From: Actinomycetes bacterium | Lineage (GTDB): Bacteria; Actinomycetota; Acidimicrobiia; Acidimicrobiales; Acidimicrobiaceae | Reading direction: 5' to 3' | Length of the DNA stretch: 64,000 bases | Assembly (NCBI GenBank): GCA_021819205.1 | Contig: JAKARV010000007.1 | Span: 1 to 64,000, forward strand | Part shown: positions 33,193-42,054 of the stretch, piece by piece | How positions within the stretch are numbered: the stretch's first letter is position 1 | Layout: every line of letters starts with the position of its first letter | Notes under the pieces: model-generated | What the model was told of the DNA's origin: nothing | Seen by the model: only the letters and a program-made list of their open reading frames with translations | The model's database searches: none | Made by a program: the position numbers and the translations under genes

Positions 33193-33972
33193 TCAGCTGG
33201 CAGCTATGGCTCTTGCCCGCGCCCCTAGCAGGTTTTGTGCTACGGAAAGATTGAAAGAGACGGCCAGCCCTGGCCTCGCCTCCGGTATCCAAGCGGTTCC
33301 GTCCCCGAAGAGAGCGAATCCTCCGAGGGACTTCACCATCGCTACCCCGGGAGCGTGGTCCCAGGGGAGAGTCCGCTCATAGAGGAGGAAGTCGACCTCG
33401 CCGATGAGTAGCGAACGGTAGTCGGTGGCCGCGCATCCGGCGTTGCGAGCAACCTGAAAGTTCTTGGCAATCTCGCGATCCAAGCGGTCGCCTGTGGCTT
33501 GTGGGAGGTACCTTTTGGAGAGCACGCCCCGGCCGGCGCGCGCAACCGCCGGTCGCTCGATTGCGGTCCCGTTCAAGCTCACGCCCAATCCGGCCCAGTA
33601 CCCCAGGCGATCGCCGGTCCTCCACTCGATGGTCCAGGCGCCCGCCACTCCACCATTGGCGAACAGGGCAACCATAGTTGCGTACGCACCGTTTTGGGAG
33701 ACGAAGTTGGCGGTGCCGTCGATTGGGTCGACAAACCAGATCGGTCCAGCGCCGTCGGTTGGAAGCGGCGGACCCGTTGCAGACGACTCTTCGGCAACGA
33801 CCCTGGAGCCGGGGAGGATCGCCTCCAGCTCGGGAGAGAGCGTGGCTTCGATGGCGACATCGACTTCGGTTACCCACTCGGAAGGCGCCTTCTCCCAGGA
33901 CGCGAGGGGAGCTTTCGGCGGATGGAGCTGGTCCAGGAGTGCCCACACCTCCCGGTAGATGCGATCATCCAA
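33193..33972 (-). CDS. Inositol monophosphatase family protein
   Basis: A 259-residue metal-dependent phosphatase of the inositol monophosphatase/histidinol-phosphatase/CysQ superfamily. Motif A is IWFVDPIDGTANFVSQNG; the N-terminal SEWVTEVDVAIEATL supplies metal ligands with the Glu pair VVAEESSA; motif B is ERTLPWDHAPGVAMVKSLGG. The TTG at 33972 overlaps the end of the SCP2 gene (TTGGATGA), which supports translational coupling; the longer frame upstream has no homology. Substrate not determined. Confidence 0.85.
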   Translation of the reverse strand: MDDRIYREVWALLDQLHPPKAPLASWEKAPSEWVTEVDVAIEATLSPELEAILPGSRVVAEESSATGPPLPTDGAGPIWFVDPIDGTANFVSQNGAYATMVALFANGGVAGAWTIEWRTGDRLGYWAGLGVSLNGTAIERPAVARAGRGVLSKRYLPQATGDRLDREIAKNFQVARNAGCAATDYRSLLIGEVDFLLYERTLPWDHAPGVAMVKSLGGFALFGDGTAWIPEARPGLAVSFNLSVAQNLLGARARAIAAS

Positions 33973-34360
33973 TCGCGTGGAAGTCGGTCCTGCTGGCCAG
34001 GGTGCGCTCGAGCGCGACGTACTCGTCGGAGCTGGTGATCGGCAACAGCTGCAGCAGGAGCTCCAGATCTCCGGTGACCGATATCCTTCCATCCATGAAT
34101 GCGGCGGTGGCGTCGAGGCTTCCCTGCTGCATCGCCCGTGCATCCTCGAGGCTGATCGTCAGCTCGACATCCGGTTCTTCGGCTTCGCCAATTCCGGCGC
34201 CGGTCAGCTGGCCGTCAGTGATGCTCCAATAGTAGGCGTACTCCGTATCCTCGTGGGTAAGGTAATACTGGAGCAGCGCGGTGGCTCCCTCGCGCCTCGG
34301 CATGGCCGCACCAAGCTCCAATGTGTCTGCTACCCATCCCGATGAAAGCCAGTTTGCCAT
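33965..34360 (-). CDS. SCP2 sterol-binding-like domain protein
   Basis: A 131-residue protein with an SCP2-like pattern: EYAYYWSITDGQLTGAGIGEAEEPDVELTISLEDARAMQQGSLDATAAFMDGRISVTGDLELLLQLLPI. Members bind hydrophobic ligands such as fatty acyl or sterol-like lipids. ATG 34360 has AAGGAG 6 bp upstream; the open frame starts 27 codons earlier without support. Overlaps the inositol monophosphatase start by 8 bp. Confidence 0.75.
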   Translation of the reverse strand: MANWLSSGWVADTLELGAAMPRREGATALLQYYLTHEDTEYAYYWSITDGQLTGAGIGEAEEPDVELTISLEDARAMQQGSLDATAAFMDGRISVTGDLELLLQLLPITSSDEYVALERTLASRTDFHAIG

Positions 34361-34500
34361 CTTCCGCTCCTTGCACGCGATTTGCTTGGATGGCTTGCGC
34401 ACCCAATCGTCAACAGCAGATCCTAACGCCAGGGTGGCCATCTCTGCAGCCTGAATAGCGGACCGGAACTGGCCACATGGATCCGGTTCCTCGCCTTGGG

Positions 34501-35340
34501 CTAGGCCCCTTGCAGCCCCGAAAAGAGGTCGTCCTCGATCTCTGCACCCTGCGAGCCAACCAGGTGATACTCCTCGTACGGATAGATCGCCGCCATCTCT
34601 TCCGGCGAGATTGCGAACCAGAATGGGGCAGTGGGGTCGATCTGGCTCTCATGGGCGAGGAGCGCGTCCCGTGCAACCGCCAGCGTCGTGCTAACGTCGA
34701 TCTTGGTCGTCACCAGGTGATCGTCCCCGTCGCGCTCCTGCATCCGGAACGGAGCATCGACGCCGCGGCTTGCAAGCTCCTTGGCGACGGTTTCAAAGCG
34801 CTCCCTGGTCCACAGGGACCAGTACCACTTTGGAACCTCCCACGGATCCCCAAGTTCCGGCCATGCCAGTCGATCGCTGGCAAGCTTTAGTGCCTCCCTG
34901 GTGGCTTCGTATACCCTGATGTGGTCGGGATGCGGGTAAAAGAGCTGGCTCTCGGCGTAGCTGATCACGACTTGTGGCCTCTCCTGCCGGAAAAGTTCCA
35001 CCAGCGGTCTCGCGGCGGAGGCCAGTGGCGCCGCCGCAAATGAACTCGGCGCGGTGTTGGCGGCGGTGCCGGCCATCCCCGAGTCGCGAAAGCCGAGGGA
35101 GATGGCGTTCTGGTAGCCGATGATCTCGGCTGAGCGGGCAAGCTCCTTTGCACGGAGTTCGGGAAGGTCGGCAGGGTCGCGCCCGGCGTAGTTGGGGTTC
35201 AGGTACTCGCCCTCCTCACCTCCGGTCGCCGTGACCAGGATGCAGCGCACTCCTTCGCGAGCGTAGCGGGCGACGGTTGCGGCGGTCTTGGAGGCTTCGT
35301 CATCCGGATGGGCGTGGATGGCTATCAGAGTCCTAGGCAT
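34501..35340 (-). CDS. mca: Mycothiol S-conjugate amidase
   Basis: A 279-residue PIG-L-fold zinc amidase. AHPDDEASKTAATVARYAREGVRCILVTATGGEEGEYLNP at the N-terminus and the QLFYPHPDHIRVYEA segment with the zinc His match Mca more closely than MshB; the length fits. Mca cleaves mycothiol conjugates of toxins into a mercapturic acid for export and GlcN-Ins for recycling. It indicates a mycothiol-producing actinobacterium. The gene is about 140 bp upstream of the SCP2 gene on the same strand. Confidence 0.88.
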   Translation of the reverse strand: MPRTLIAIHAHPDDEASKTAATVARYAREGVRCILVTATGGEEGEYLNPNYAGRDPADLPELRAKELARSAEIIGYQNAISLGFRDSGMAGTAANTAPSSFAAAPLASAARPLVELFRQERPQVVISYAESQLFYPHPDHIRVYEATREALKLASDRLAWPELGDPWEVPKWYWSLWTRERFETVAKELASRGVDAPFRMQERDGDDHLVTTKIDVSTTLAVARDALLAHESQIDPTAPFWFAISPEEMAAIYPYEEYHLVGSQGAEIEDDLFSGLQGA

Positions 35341-35390
35341 CGATTACAGGCTAACGGGCACCCGGCTTGCAAGCGGCAAAAATCCCGTTC

Positions 35391-36620
35391 TCAAAGGCGC
35401 GGCGGAGCCTTGAAACCCGGAGGGGAAGTGGTGGCTTTACCGGCGGTAACGTATACCGGTGTCCCGTTTCCGTAAAGGACCCCGCCTTGCAAGCCGCCCA
35501 AACGGGAGTAGCCGCCGGTCGAGGGCAGGTCGACTTTGGCGTTGTCGGCCGTTGTGAGGACGACTCGACGGTCGGGGTTGACCCCTGCGGCCTCGATCTC
35601 CTCCACCGCGGCCATTCCGATGACAATTCCGGTGGTGGTGGCGTAGTCGAGGCTTTCGTCCGCAGGGAGATGCTTGGCGATCTTGGCCACTACCGCTGCC
35701 CACGGCTTGGGTAGCAGGGTCGCGGGAAGGTATGGAGAGAAGCGAAGGATTGTGGATGGGTAGCTGGCCTTGAGGGTGAGGTTGGAGTAGAGCTCGCGGA
35801 GTTTTTCGACTGCGAGGGTTGCCTGGGTGACCACGACCGCAGGATGGGCGTTGGAGGCATCGAGGGAGGCGAGGAGCGAAGCGGTCGAGAAGATTCCGGC
35901 AAACGAGACCAGTATGGTGGTCTTGCTTGCAGCTATTGTTAGCGCTTGGGGGCCGAAGCCGTCGCTGGCCGCGGCCGGCGAGAAGGAGACCAGATTCACC
36001 CTCCACCGGCTGGGGAGCTTGGAGCTGACCGCCGCTGCGGTAGCTGTTGGCGTGCCTGGGGGTACGAACAGGGATACTCGCTGGGGGCTACGATATCGCT
36101 TGGCAAGAGCGGTGGCGATCTCCGCCGCCTCGACTTCGACCGTCGGGTTGAGAAAGATGCTGCTGCTTGGGCCGGGCCAGGCGTAGGTGGTGGGGAAGAG
36201 CTGGATGGTGTTGGCGCTGCTTGCAGCTGAGGCAAGGTAGCTTGCGGCAGAGGTGGGACCGTCTCCGATGAGTCCGAAGGCCCCGATTGTGCTGGTGAGT
36301 GATGCTGCCGCTGCAGCAGCCACGGGCTGCTGCGACTGGTTGTCGATGGTTGTAACCGAGATCTGGCGCCCGTAGGCGCCGCCGGTGGCGTTGACGTAGG
36401 CGAGTGCAGCCTTGATCCCGCCGAGGACGGATCCGTTGCCGAGAGAGGACGGTCCGCTTAGTGCGGTGTCGGAGCCGAGCAGGATGCTGGTCGAGGTGAT
36501 TCCCGGGGCCGAGGCGGTCCTTGCGGTAGTGGTGGCACTCTTCGCAGTGCCACACGAGGCAAGCGCAAGGGTTGCTGCTCCAACGAGCAAGGCAGTGGTT
36601 TTCGGTGCTCTCCAGGCCAT
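35391..36620 (-). CDS. Branched-chain amino acid-type ABC substrate-binding lipoprotein
   Basis: A 409-residue periplasmic-binding protein of the LivJ-like type I fold. It starts MAWRAPKTTALLVGAATLALASCG, a lipoprotein signal with lipobox LASC-G, then a Thr/Ala linker and TSTSILLGSDTALSGPSSLGNGSVLGGIKAALAYVNATGGAYGR, the usual N-lobe. The open frame extends about 80 codons upstream over the dnaE2 3' end, but only ATG 36620 gives a signal peptide. No permease or ATPase genes are adjacent, so it is an orphan receptor or works with transporters elsewhere. Confidence 0.82.
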   Translation of the reverse strand: MAWRAPKTTALLVGAATLALASCGTAKSATTTARTASAPGITSTSILLGSDTALSGPSSLGNGSVLGGIKAALAYVNATGGAYGRQISVTTIDNQSQQPVAAAAAASLTSTIGAFGLIGDGPTSAASYLASAASSANTIQLFPTTYAWPGPSSSIFLNPTVEVEAAEIATALAKRYRSPQRVSLFVPPGTPTATAAAVSSKLPSRWRVNLVSFSPAAASDGFGPQALTIAASKTTILVSFAGIFSTASLLASLDASNAHPAVVVTQATLAVEKLRELYSNLTLKASYPSTILRFSPYLPATLLPKPWAAVVAKIAKHLPADESLDYATTTGIVIGMAAVEEIEAAGVNPDRRVVLTTADNAKVDLPSTGGYSRLGGLQGGVLYGNGTPVYVTAGKATTSPPGFKAPPRL

Positions 36621-36721
36621 CGCGGACAACCTAGCATCGAATTCTTTGATCTCTTTACGGTGAGGACCTTGGCGGCTATCATCTCGGCCAGGATGCGGTC
36701 GCCGGCAACCTCGAGGGTCGG

Positions 36722-39700
36722 TCAGTGAAAGTCTCGCGATCGCAGGGGAACGGCCTCGAGGAGCGGCTTGATACTGCCGGCGACGACGGTTGCGACCCCC
36801 TCCTGGTACTGGAGGATTCCCGAGACGACTACCGCCGGAGCCAGTGCTTCGCTGCGATAGCGGATCCATACCCCGGGTTTGACGAGAACGTTGGCCAGCC
36901 CAGTCTCGTCCTCCAGATTCAGGAAAACCACCCCTTTGGCGGTCCCCGGCCGCTGCCGGTGGGTTACCGCTCCGGCGACCCGCACCCGCCGGCCGTCCCC
37001 CGCCGACGGCAGCGAGGAGGATGGCAGGACCCCGAGCTGTTCCAGCTCGGGTCGGAAGAGCTGCATGGGGTGCCCCTCCACCGACAGCCCGAGCGACGCT
37101 ATCTCCATGGCGAGCTGTTCGTAGGGGCTGAGCTCGCCCAGGTCGGGCAAGTCCTCCGGTAGGAGGAGCTCGGGAATGGCGTTCCGGGTTGCCGTAGCCA
37201 ACCCGGCAAGCCAGAGGAGGTCTCGCCGGCCGTGGCCAAAATCGTCGATCGCCCCGGAGCGAGCAAGCCCCTCAAGCTGGACTTCGCTCAGTCCTGTCCT
37301 GCGAGCCAGCTCCTCCAGCGAAGGGTACGGCCGGTGTTCGAGGATTTTTGCGGCGCCCTTCTCTCCGAGACCCTTTATGTTTAGGAGCCCAAGCCTGATC
37401 CAGGAGGAGCCGCCGTCCACCTCAACCGATGCCTTGGCCTCCGAGAGGTTGACATCCGGACCCCGAATCCCGACGCCGTGGCGGACCGCGTCCCGGGTGA
37501 GCGTCTGCGGCGACCAGAATCCCATGGGTTGGGACCTGAGTATGCCGGCGTAGAAGGCGGCCGGGTAGTGGAGCTTGAGCCAGGCGCTGACGTAGACGAT
37601 GTAGGCGAACGAGGCGGAGTGGCTCTCCGGAAAGCCGAAGTTGGCGAAGGCGGCGAGCTGCTCGTAGATCCGCTCCTTGACCCCGTCCGGGATGCCCTTC
37701 TCCTCCATCCCGGCGAACAGCCGCTGTTTGAGGCGGAGCATCCTGTCCGCCGAGCGCTTTGAACTCATGGCCTGGCGCAGGCTGTCGGCTTCGGAGGGGC
37801 TGAACCCGGCTACGTCCATGGCCATCTGCATGAGCTGCTCCTGGAAGAGCGGTACCCCTAGGGTCTTGGCCAGTGACCGCTCAAGCAGAGGATGGAGGTA
37901 GGACACCTCCTCTTTCCCGGATCTCCTCTTCAGGTATGGGTGGACCGATCCACCCTGGATCGGTCCCGGCCGTATCAAAGCCACCTCTACTACAAGGTCA
38001 TAGAAATGCCTGGGCTTGAGTCTCGGCAAGGTGGCCATCTGCGCCCGGCTCTCCACTTGGAAGAGCCCGACGGTGTCAGCCCGGGAGAGCATCTCGTATA
38101 CCTCATCCTCTTGAGGGAGGAGCGCTATATCGACCGTTGTGCCGTAGACGTTGCGGACTATGTCTACCATCTCGTGGATGGCCTCGAGCATGCCGAGCCC
38201 CAGGAGGTCGAACTTCACCAGGCCCATGGCGGCGCAGTCGTCCTTGTCCCACTGGATCGCGCTCCTCCCGGCTTTTCGCGCCCACTCGATGGGACAGACC
38301 TCGACGATCGGCCGGTCGCAGATCACCATCCCCCCTACATGGAGGCCGAGGTGGCGGGGGGAGCCCTCGATGGCCATCGCGGCCTCCGCCAGCGGCTTGG
38401 GGAGTTCCAGGAGCGGCGCCCCCCGGTGATCCCGGGCGGCGAGGGAGGCGGAGAGCGACCCGGATCGCTCGATCTGCCTCGACCACAGGTCGATCTGCGC
38501 GCTGGGAACGCCGTACACCCTGGCGGCGTCCCGCAGCGCAGAGCGGGCGCGGTAGGTGATCACGCTCGCGACCTGGGCGGCATACTCCCTGCCGTAGCGG
38601 TCATACACGTACTGGATCACCTGGTCTCGCCGTCCGCTCTCGATGTCAACGTCGATGTCGGGGGGGCCGTCGCGCTCCGGGGAGAGGAAGCGCTCGAAGA
38701 GGAGCTTCAGGTCGACCGGGTCGGCGTTGGTGATCCCGAGAGCGTAGCAGACGGCGGAGTTTGCCGCTGATCCCCTTCCCTGGCAGTAGATGCCCTCCCG
38801 CTTGCAGAAGTCGACGATATCGGCTACCACCAGGAAGTAGCCGGCGAAACCCAGCCTGTCGATGATCTCCAGTTCGTAACGGATCTGCCGGTAGGCTCCC
38901 GGGACCCGTTCGTTCCCTTCGGTGCCGTAGCGCTCTGGGGCCCGCTCGAAGGTGAGCTTGGCGAGCCACTTTGAGTCGGAGAAGCCGGGCGGGGCGAGAT
39001 TGCGGGGAAGTTCCGGCGTCACCAGCTCTACCGGAAAGGCGCACCGGGAGGCGATCTCCAGGGTCGCCTCCACCAGTCCGGGGTAGCGCTTGAAGAGAAG
39101 GCGCTGCTGCCGTGGATGCCTGATCCTCGGGATCCCTCCCGCCGGGAGGTGGCCATCGAGGTCAAAGAGGCTACGGTTGGATCTGATCGCGGCGGTTACC
39201 GTGCCGGCAGCCTGCCCTCGGGCGTCTACCGCGTGGACGTTCTGAGTGGCAGCGGCGAGCAGGCCATAGCTGGCGGCGGTTTCGGATAGCAGCTCCATGC
39301 GCACCGTGTCCAGGGGGTCGAAGTGGTAGCTCACCTCGACCACGAGATCGTTGGGGCCAAAAAGTTCGATCAGCTCTCGCGTGCGCGCCTCGAGAGCGCG
39401 TCTGCCACCGCGGAGGATCGCCTGGTTTAACGGTCCCTTGCGGCAGCCGGTTAGGATTACCCACCCTCGCTCTGGCTTTGCGCGGGCGAGATCGGCTAGG
39501 GTAGCGGCAAACCCCCCCTTTGCCTGGGCATCCATGAGCCCCTTGGAGATGAACTTGGAGAGCGCGCGGTAACCCTCCGGGGAGGCGGCGAGGACTACTA
39601 GGTGTTCACCCACCGGATCGACAACCCCGGCCCTGGTGCCGCTGGAGCCGACGGTGAGCTCGGCGCCCACGATGGGGGTGACTCCTAGCCCCCTTGCCGC

Positions 39701-39874
39701 CTGCAGAAATCTGGGAACGCCGTAGAGCCCGTTGTGATCGGTGAGGGCGATGGTGCCGATGTCGAGGCTAGCCGCGGCCTGTACGAGCTCTTCCGGCGAG
39801 GCTACCGAGTCGAGAAAGCTGAAGTAGGAGTGCGCGTGGAGTTCGGCGTAGATGGGGGGGCCGTTCGATCCCAT
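36722..39874 (-). CDS. dnaE2: Error-prone DNA polymerase DnaE2 (ImuC)
   Basis: A 1050-residue C-family polymerase alpha of the error-prone DnaE2 class, which performs translesion synthesis with ImuA' and ImuB. PHP domain at the N-terminus (YAELHAHSYFSFLDSVASPEEL, ALTDHNGLYG), palm motifs GRGSAANSAVCYALGIT (about 366) and PDIDVDIESGRRDQV (about 405), ALIRPGPIQGG, then helix-hairpin-helix and OB-fold regions near the C-terminus. ATG 39874 is the family start; the upstream frame has no homology and no Shine-Dalgarno. It follows imuB by 29 bp but has a LexA-like box directly before a -10-like sequence, suggesting its own leaderless SOS promoter. Confidence 0.95.
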   Translation of the reverse strand: MGSNGPPIYAELHAHSYFSFLDSVASPEELVQAAASLDIGTIALTDHNGLYGVPRFLQAARGLGVTPIVGAELTVGSSGTRAGVVDPVGEHLVVLAASPEGYRALSKFISKGLMDAQAKGGFAATLADLARAKPERGWVILTGCRKGPLNQAILRGGRRALEARTRELIELFGPNDLVVEVSYHFDPLDTVRMELLSETAASYGLLAAATQNVHAVDARGQAAGTVTAAIRSNRSLFDLDGHLPAGGIPRIRHPRQQRLLFKRYPGLVEATLEIASRCAFPVELVTPELPRNLAPPGFSDSKWLAKLTFERAPERYGTEGNERVPGAYRQIRYELEIIDRLGFAGYFLVVADIVDFCKREGIYCQGRGSAANSAVCYALGITNADPVDLKLLFERFLSPERDGPPDIDVDIESGRRDQVIQYVYDRYGREYAAQVASVITYRARSALRDAARVYGVPSAQIDLWSRQIERSGSLSASLAARDHRGAPLLELPKPLAEAAMAIEGSPRHLGLHVGGMVICDRPIVEVCPIEWARKAGRSAIQWDKDDCAAMGLVKFDLLGLGMLEAIHEMVDIVRNVYGTTVDIALLPQEDEVYEMLSRADTVGLFQVESRAQMATLPRLKPRHFYDLVVEVALIRPGPIQGGSVHPYLKRRSGKEEVSYLHPLLERSLAKTLGVPLFQEQLMQMAMDVAGFSPSEADSLRQAMSSKRSADRMLRLKQRLFAGMEEKGIPDGVKERIYEQLAAFANFGFPESHSASFAYIVYVSAWLKLHYPAAFYAGILRSQPMGFWSPQTLTRDAVRHGVGIRGPDVNLSEAKASVEVDGGSSWIRLGLLNIKGLGEKGAAKILEHRPYPSLEELARRTGLSEVQLEGLARSGAIDDFGHGRRDLLWLAGLATATRNAIPELLLPEDLPDLGELSPYEQLAMEIASLGLSVEGHPMQLFRPELEQLGVLPSSSLPSAGDGRRVRVAGAVTHRQRPGTAKGVVFLNLEDETGLANVLVKPGVWIRYRSEALAPAVVVSGILQYQEGVATVVAGSIKPLLEAVPLRSRDFH

Positions 39875-39880
39875 GATTAC

Positions 39881-39903
39881 AGCATATTCGGACGGATGTT
39901 CGA
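39881..39903 (-). promoter_or_regulatory. LexA-like SOS box and -10 upstream of dnaE2
   Basis: Minus-strand TCGAACATCCGTCCGA (39903 down to 39888) differs from the actinobacterial SOS consensus TCGAAC-N4-GTTCGA at one position. It is followed by TATGCT (39886-39881), a possible -10 whose expected start point is at or next to the dnaE2 ATG 6 bp downstream. The box lies between the imuB stop and dnaE2. Confidence 0.65.
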
Positions 39904-41421
39904 TTAGTCGAAGGCGGCCTCCAGCCACCATCGGCCTGCCTCTCTGATTACAACGTAGGCTCCACGTCCAGTGAGCAACGCCATTCGCCCGTATCGCCGC
40001 CGTCTCGGCTCCCACCATCGCTCGACGACAAGCCATGGGCCGCGGCTGGATAGCACTTCGATACGTTCCCCCCGGATCACCATCACTTCGGCATCCCCCG
40101 AGAGAAGTCCCGAGGCATCGATCTTCACCTCCTGGCCTCCGCCATCGATCACCTCCACGCCGAGTGCATCCCTGGCCACGACGCTTGGGCGGCTGCCAAA
40201 CATCGACCCCGGCCAGGGAAGTTGGGGCTTCGACGCCGCCTGCGGCTGGGGCCAGAGGCCATCCCACGGCCTCCAGCTCGCCTGCTCGCGCGGGGACCTC
40301 CCCCCTACGATCACCGGCACCGCCACCCTGGCGTCGCCGTACGTAGCCGCCAGCCGGGACAGCACCTCTGTTACCTCGCCGTCCTTCACCTCCTGTCCGG
40401 CCAGGGTGAGTTGGCGTGCCTTAGCCGGCACCCACCGCTTTGCCTCTACCCCGATGGCGAGCAGCCTCCCGCGCCCCTCCCGCGTTCCCTGCTCGAACCA
40501 CCTCAACCTGGCGATGATCTCGCTCGGGGACCCTCCGTCGGGTATCTCCGCCACCCTGGAGAGCACCCCGTTCGCGGTCTCCAGCCTCATGGTGAAGCTG
40601 GCGAGCACCATGCCTTGCTCTTCACCGGCGCTTATGGCCCTTCGCAGCTCGGGCATCAGCGAGAAGAGCGCCCGTTCCAGGGTCTGGGCCTCCTCGATCT
40701 CCACGGCTACCGAGAATCCCTGGTCGATCGGGTCGCCGAGACAGGTGCTGTCGATCTCTATGCGGCAGAGGGCATGCCATCGCAGCCCCGGGGCACCGAA
40801 GCGCGAAGCCACCGAGGAGCCGGGCAGTTGCTGAAACCCCGAGATGGTTGCCAATCCCGCCTGCTCGCATACCCGGGCGATCGAGGGTGGGAGGATACTT
40901 CTCACCGGGTAGGAACCTAGGAGGCTTGCGGACATGCCCTCTGGGAAGAAGCGACCGTTCCGGGCTGCGATCCTTGCGGAGAAGACGGAGTCCCCGGTTC
41001 CGGCGAGCGCTCGAAACCCCGGGGTGTCCGCGGCGATCTCCGCGATGAGCTTCTCGGTACGGGCGACGACTGCGGCCTCCGAGCCGTAGTAGCGAAGGCA
41101 GGAGCGGATGGGGGCGGATAGGAAGCCGTTGCAAGCCCGGAAGGCCGGCGTCACCTCCTCTAGCCTTCGTTCCAGGGACGCCATCCACCTCTCCTCGGCA
41201 AACCTGTCCCTCGTGGCTATCCGGGTGGCTGGGTCGCGGGCAACCACCTGGGCGCGCGTCATGGCGAGCCTGACGCCGGCGTTGCGAGCGGCCGCGGTCA
41301 GGGCAGCGACCGCCCCGCGTTCGAGGATGGCGACCGGTTCGCCGGGAGTGGCTCCGATCGCCATGGCCGCCAAACCTTGAGGGAGTACGACCAGGCTTCG
41401 CCGTGGCTTGGCGGCGAGCAT
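39904..41421 (-). CDS. imuB: Y-family polymerase-like accessory protein ImuB
   Basis: A 505-residue Y-family fold protein lacking the catalytic acidic residues, as expected for ImuB: the N-terminal strand usually carrying D-x-D reads SLVVLPQGLAAMAIG. Little-finger and long C-terminal regions follow (LERALFSLMPELRRAI, a proline-rich segment, then RGERIEVLSSRGPWLVVERWWEPRRRRYGRMALLTGRGAYVV). ImuB bridges the beta clamp, ImuA' and DnaE2. The ATG is separated from the imuA' TAA by one base (TAA-T-ATG), so translation is coupled. Confidence 0.9.
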   Translation of the reverse strand: MLAAKPRRSLVVLPQGLAAMAIGATPGEPVAILERGAVAALTAAARNAGVRLAMTRAQVVARDPATRIATRDRFAEERWMASLERRLEEVTPAFRACNGFLSAPIRSCLRYYGSEAAVVARTEKLIAEIAADTPGFRALAGTGDSVFSARIAARNGRFFPEGMSASLLGSYPVRSILPPSIARVCEQAGLATISGFQQLPGSSVASRFGAPGLRWHALCRIEIDSTCLGDPIDQGFSVAVEIEEAQTLERALFSLMPELRRAISAGEEQGMVLASFTMRLETANGVLSRVAEIPDGGSPSEIIARLRWFEQGTREGRGRLLAIGVEAKRWVPAKARQLTLAGQEVKDGEVTEVLSRLAATYGDARVAVPVIVGGRSPREQASWRPWDGLWPQPQAASKPQLPWPGSMFGSRPSVVARDALGVEVIDGGGQEVKIDASGLLSGDAEVMVIRGERIEVLSSRGPWLVVERWWEPRRRRYGRMALLTGRGAYVVIREAGRWWLEAAFD

Positions 41422-41422
41422 A

Positions 41423-42010
41423 TTATCCCGCGCTTGACGATCTCAAGATCCGTCCGCGATGCTCGATGGAGATCTCGAGGACCGGCCTGCCAAAGACGGT
41501 TCCCTCCAGGGATCCGTCCCACGTTATGCCGGTAGGCGAGACGATGGCGTCGATGCCTCCGGCGTAAAGGATGCTCCTCCGGCGGGTGTCTCCACCCCGG
41601 TCTACCACCACCAACGCGGTCTTGCGCTCACGAGCCTTGGCGGCGACGCGCCGCCAAGGCTGGCCGATCGCCTGCATGGGCAGGAGGATGACATCGAAGC
41701 CGTCCATGGCGATCATGGCTGCCCGCGCGGTTTCGGAGATGGGTACGTCGATACTGGCGAGATGCCCGAGATCCCAGCCGGCGTCTGCCAGCGCGCCGAC
41801 CCCGAGGTCAGGCATGGAGAGGACGGCTATGTTGAGTCCGGATTTGGAGGCCTCGGCGAGCAACTCGACGGTTGCCATGTAGACGCCACTCCCGATTGGC
41901 CCGCTCACCAGCGTTGTCGTTCCAATCGCTATCCCTCCTCTGGGAAGGAGGGATAGGAACGGATCTCGCGTTGGGAGGGTCGGTGGTTCCAGGGGAGAGA
42001 TAGCGAACAT
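41423..42010 (-). CDS. imuA': ImuA-prime, RecA-like mutasome subunit
   Basis: A 195-residue reduced RecA-fold protein, as in mycobacterial ImuA'. The former P-loop region reads GGIAIGTTTLVSGPIGSGVYMATVELLAEA, so the GK(S/T) is absent and ATP hydrolysis is unlikely. The hydrophobic strands NIAVLSMPDL and FDVILLPM follow. It is the first gene of imuA'-imuB-dnaE2. The ATG at 42010 lies inside a LexA-like palindrome, and a TATTAT -10 is 7 bp upstream, so the mRNA is probably leaderless. Confidence 0.8.
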   Translation of the reverse strand: MFAISPLEPPTLPTRDPFLSLLPRGGIAIGTTTLVSGPIGSGVYMATVELLAEASKSGLNIAVLSMPDLGVGALADAGWDLGHLASIDVPISETARAAMIAMDGFDVILLPMQAIGQPWRRVAAKARERKTALVVVDRGGDTRRRSILYAGGIDAIVSPTGITWDGSLEGTVFGRPVLEISIEHRGRILRSSSAG

Positions 42011-42039
42011 ATGTTCTATAATACCGCAGGCGGCGACAA
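42003..42039 (-). promoter_or_regulatory. imuA' promoter: LexA-like box, -10 and RecA-NDp-like -35
   Basis: On the minus strand: TTGTCG (42039-42034), then CCG, seven bases, TATTAT (42023-42018), seven bases, and the ATG at 42010. The palindrome GAACATATGTTC (42005-42016), within TAGAACATATGTTCGC, fits the actinobacterial LexA consensus and covers the start codon. TTGTCGCCG-N7-TATTAT is close to the PafBC-dependent RecA-NDp motif (TTGTCRGTG-N8-TAnnnT). Confidence 0.7.
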
Positions 42040-42054
42040 CGTTGACGCCCGGTT

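Noticed and set aside
36621-36869. Upstream extension of the substrate-binding protein into the dnaE2 3' end
   Set aside because: Only the ATG at 36620 yields a lipoprotein signal peptide.
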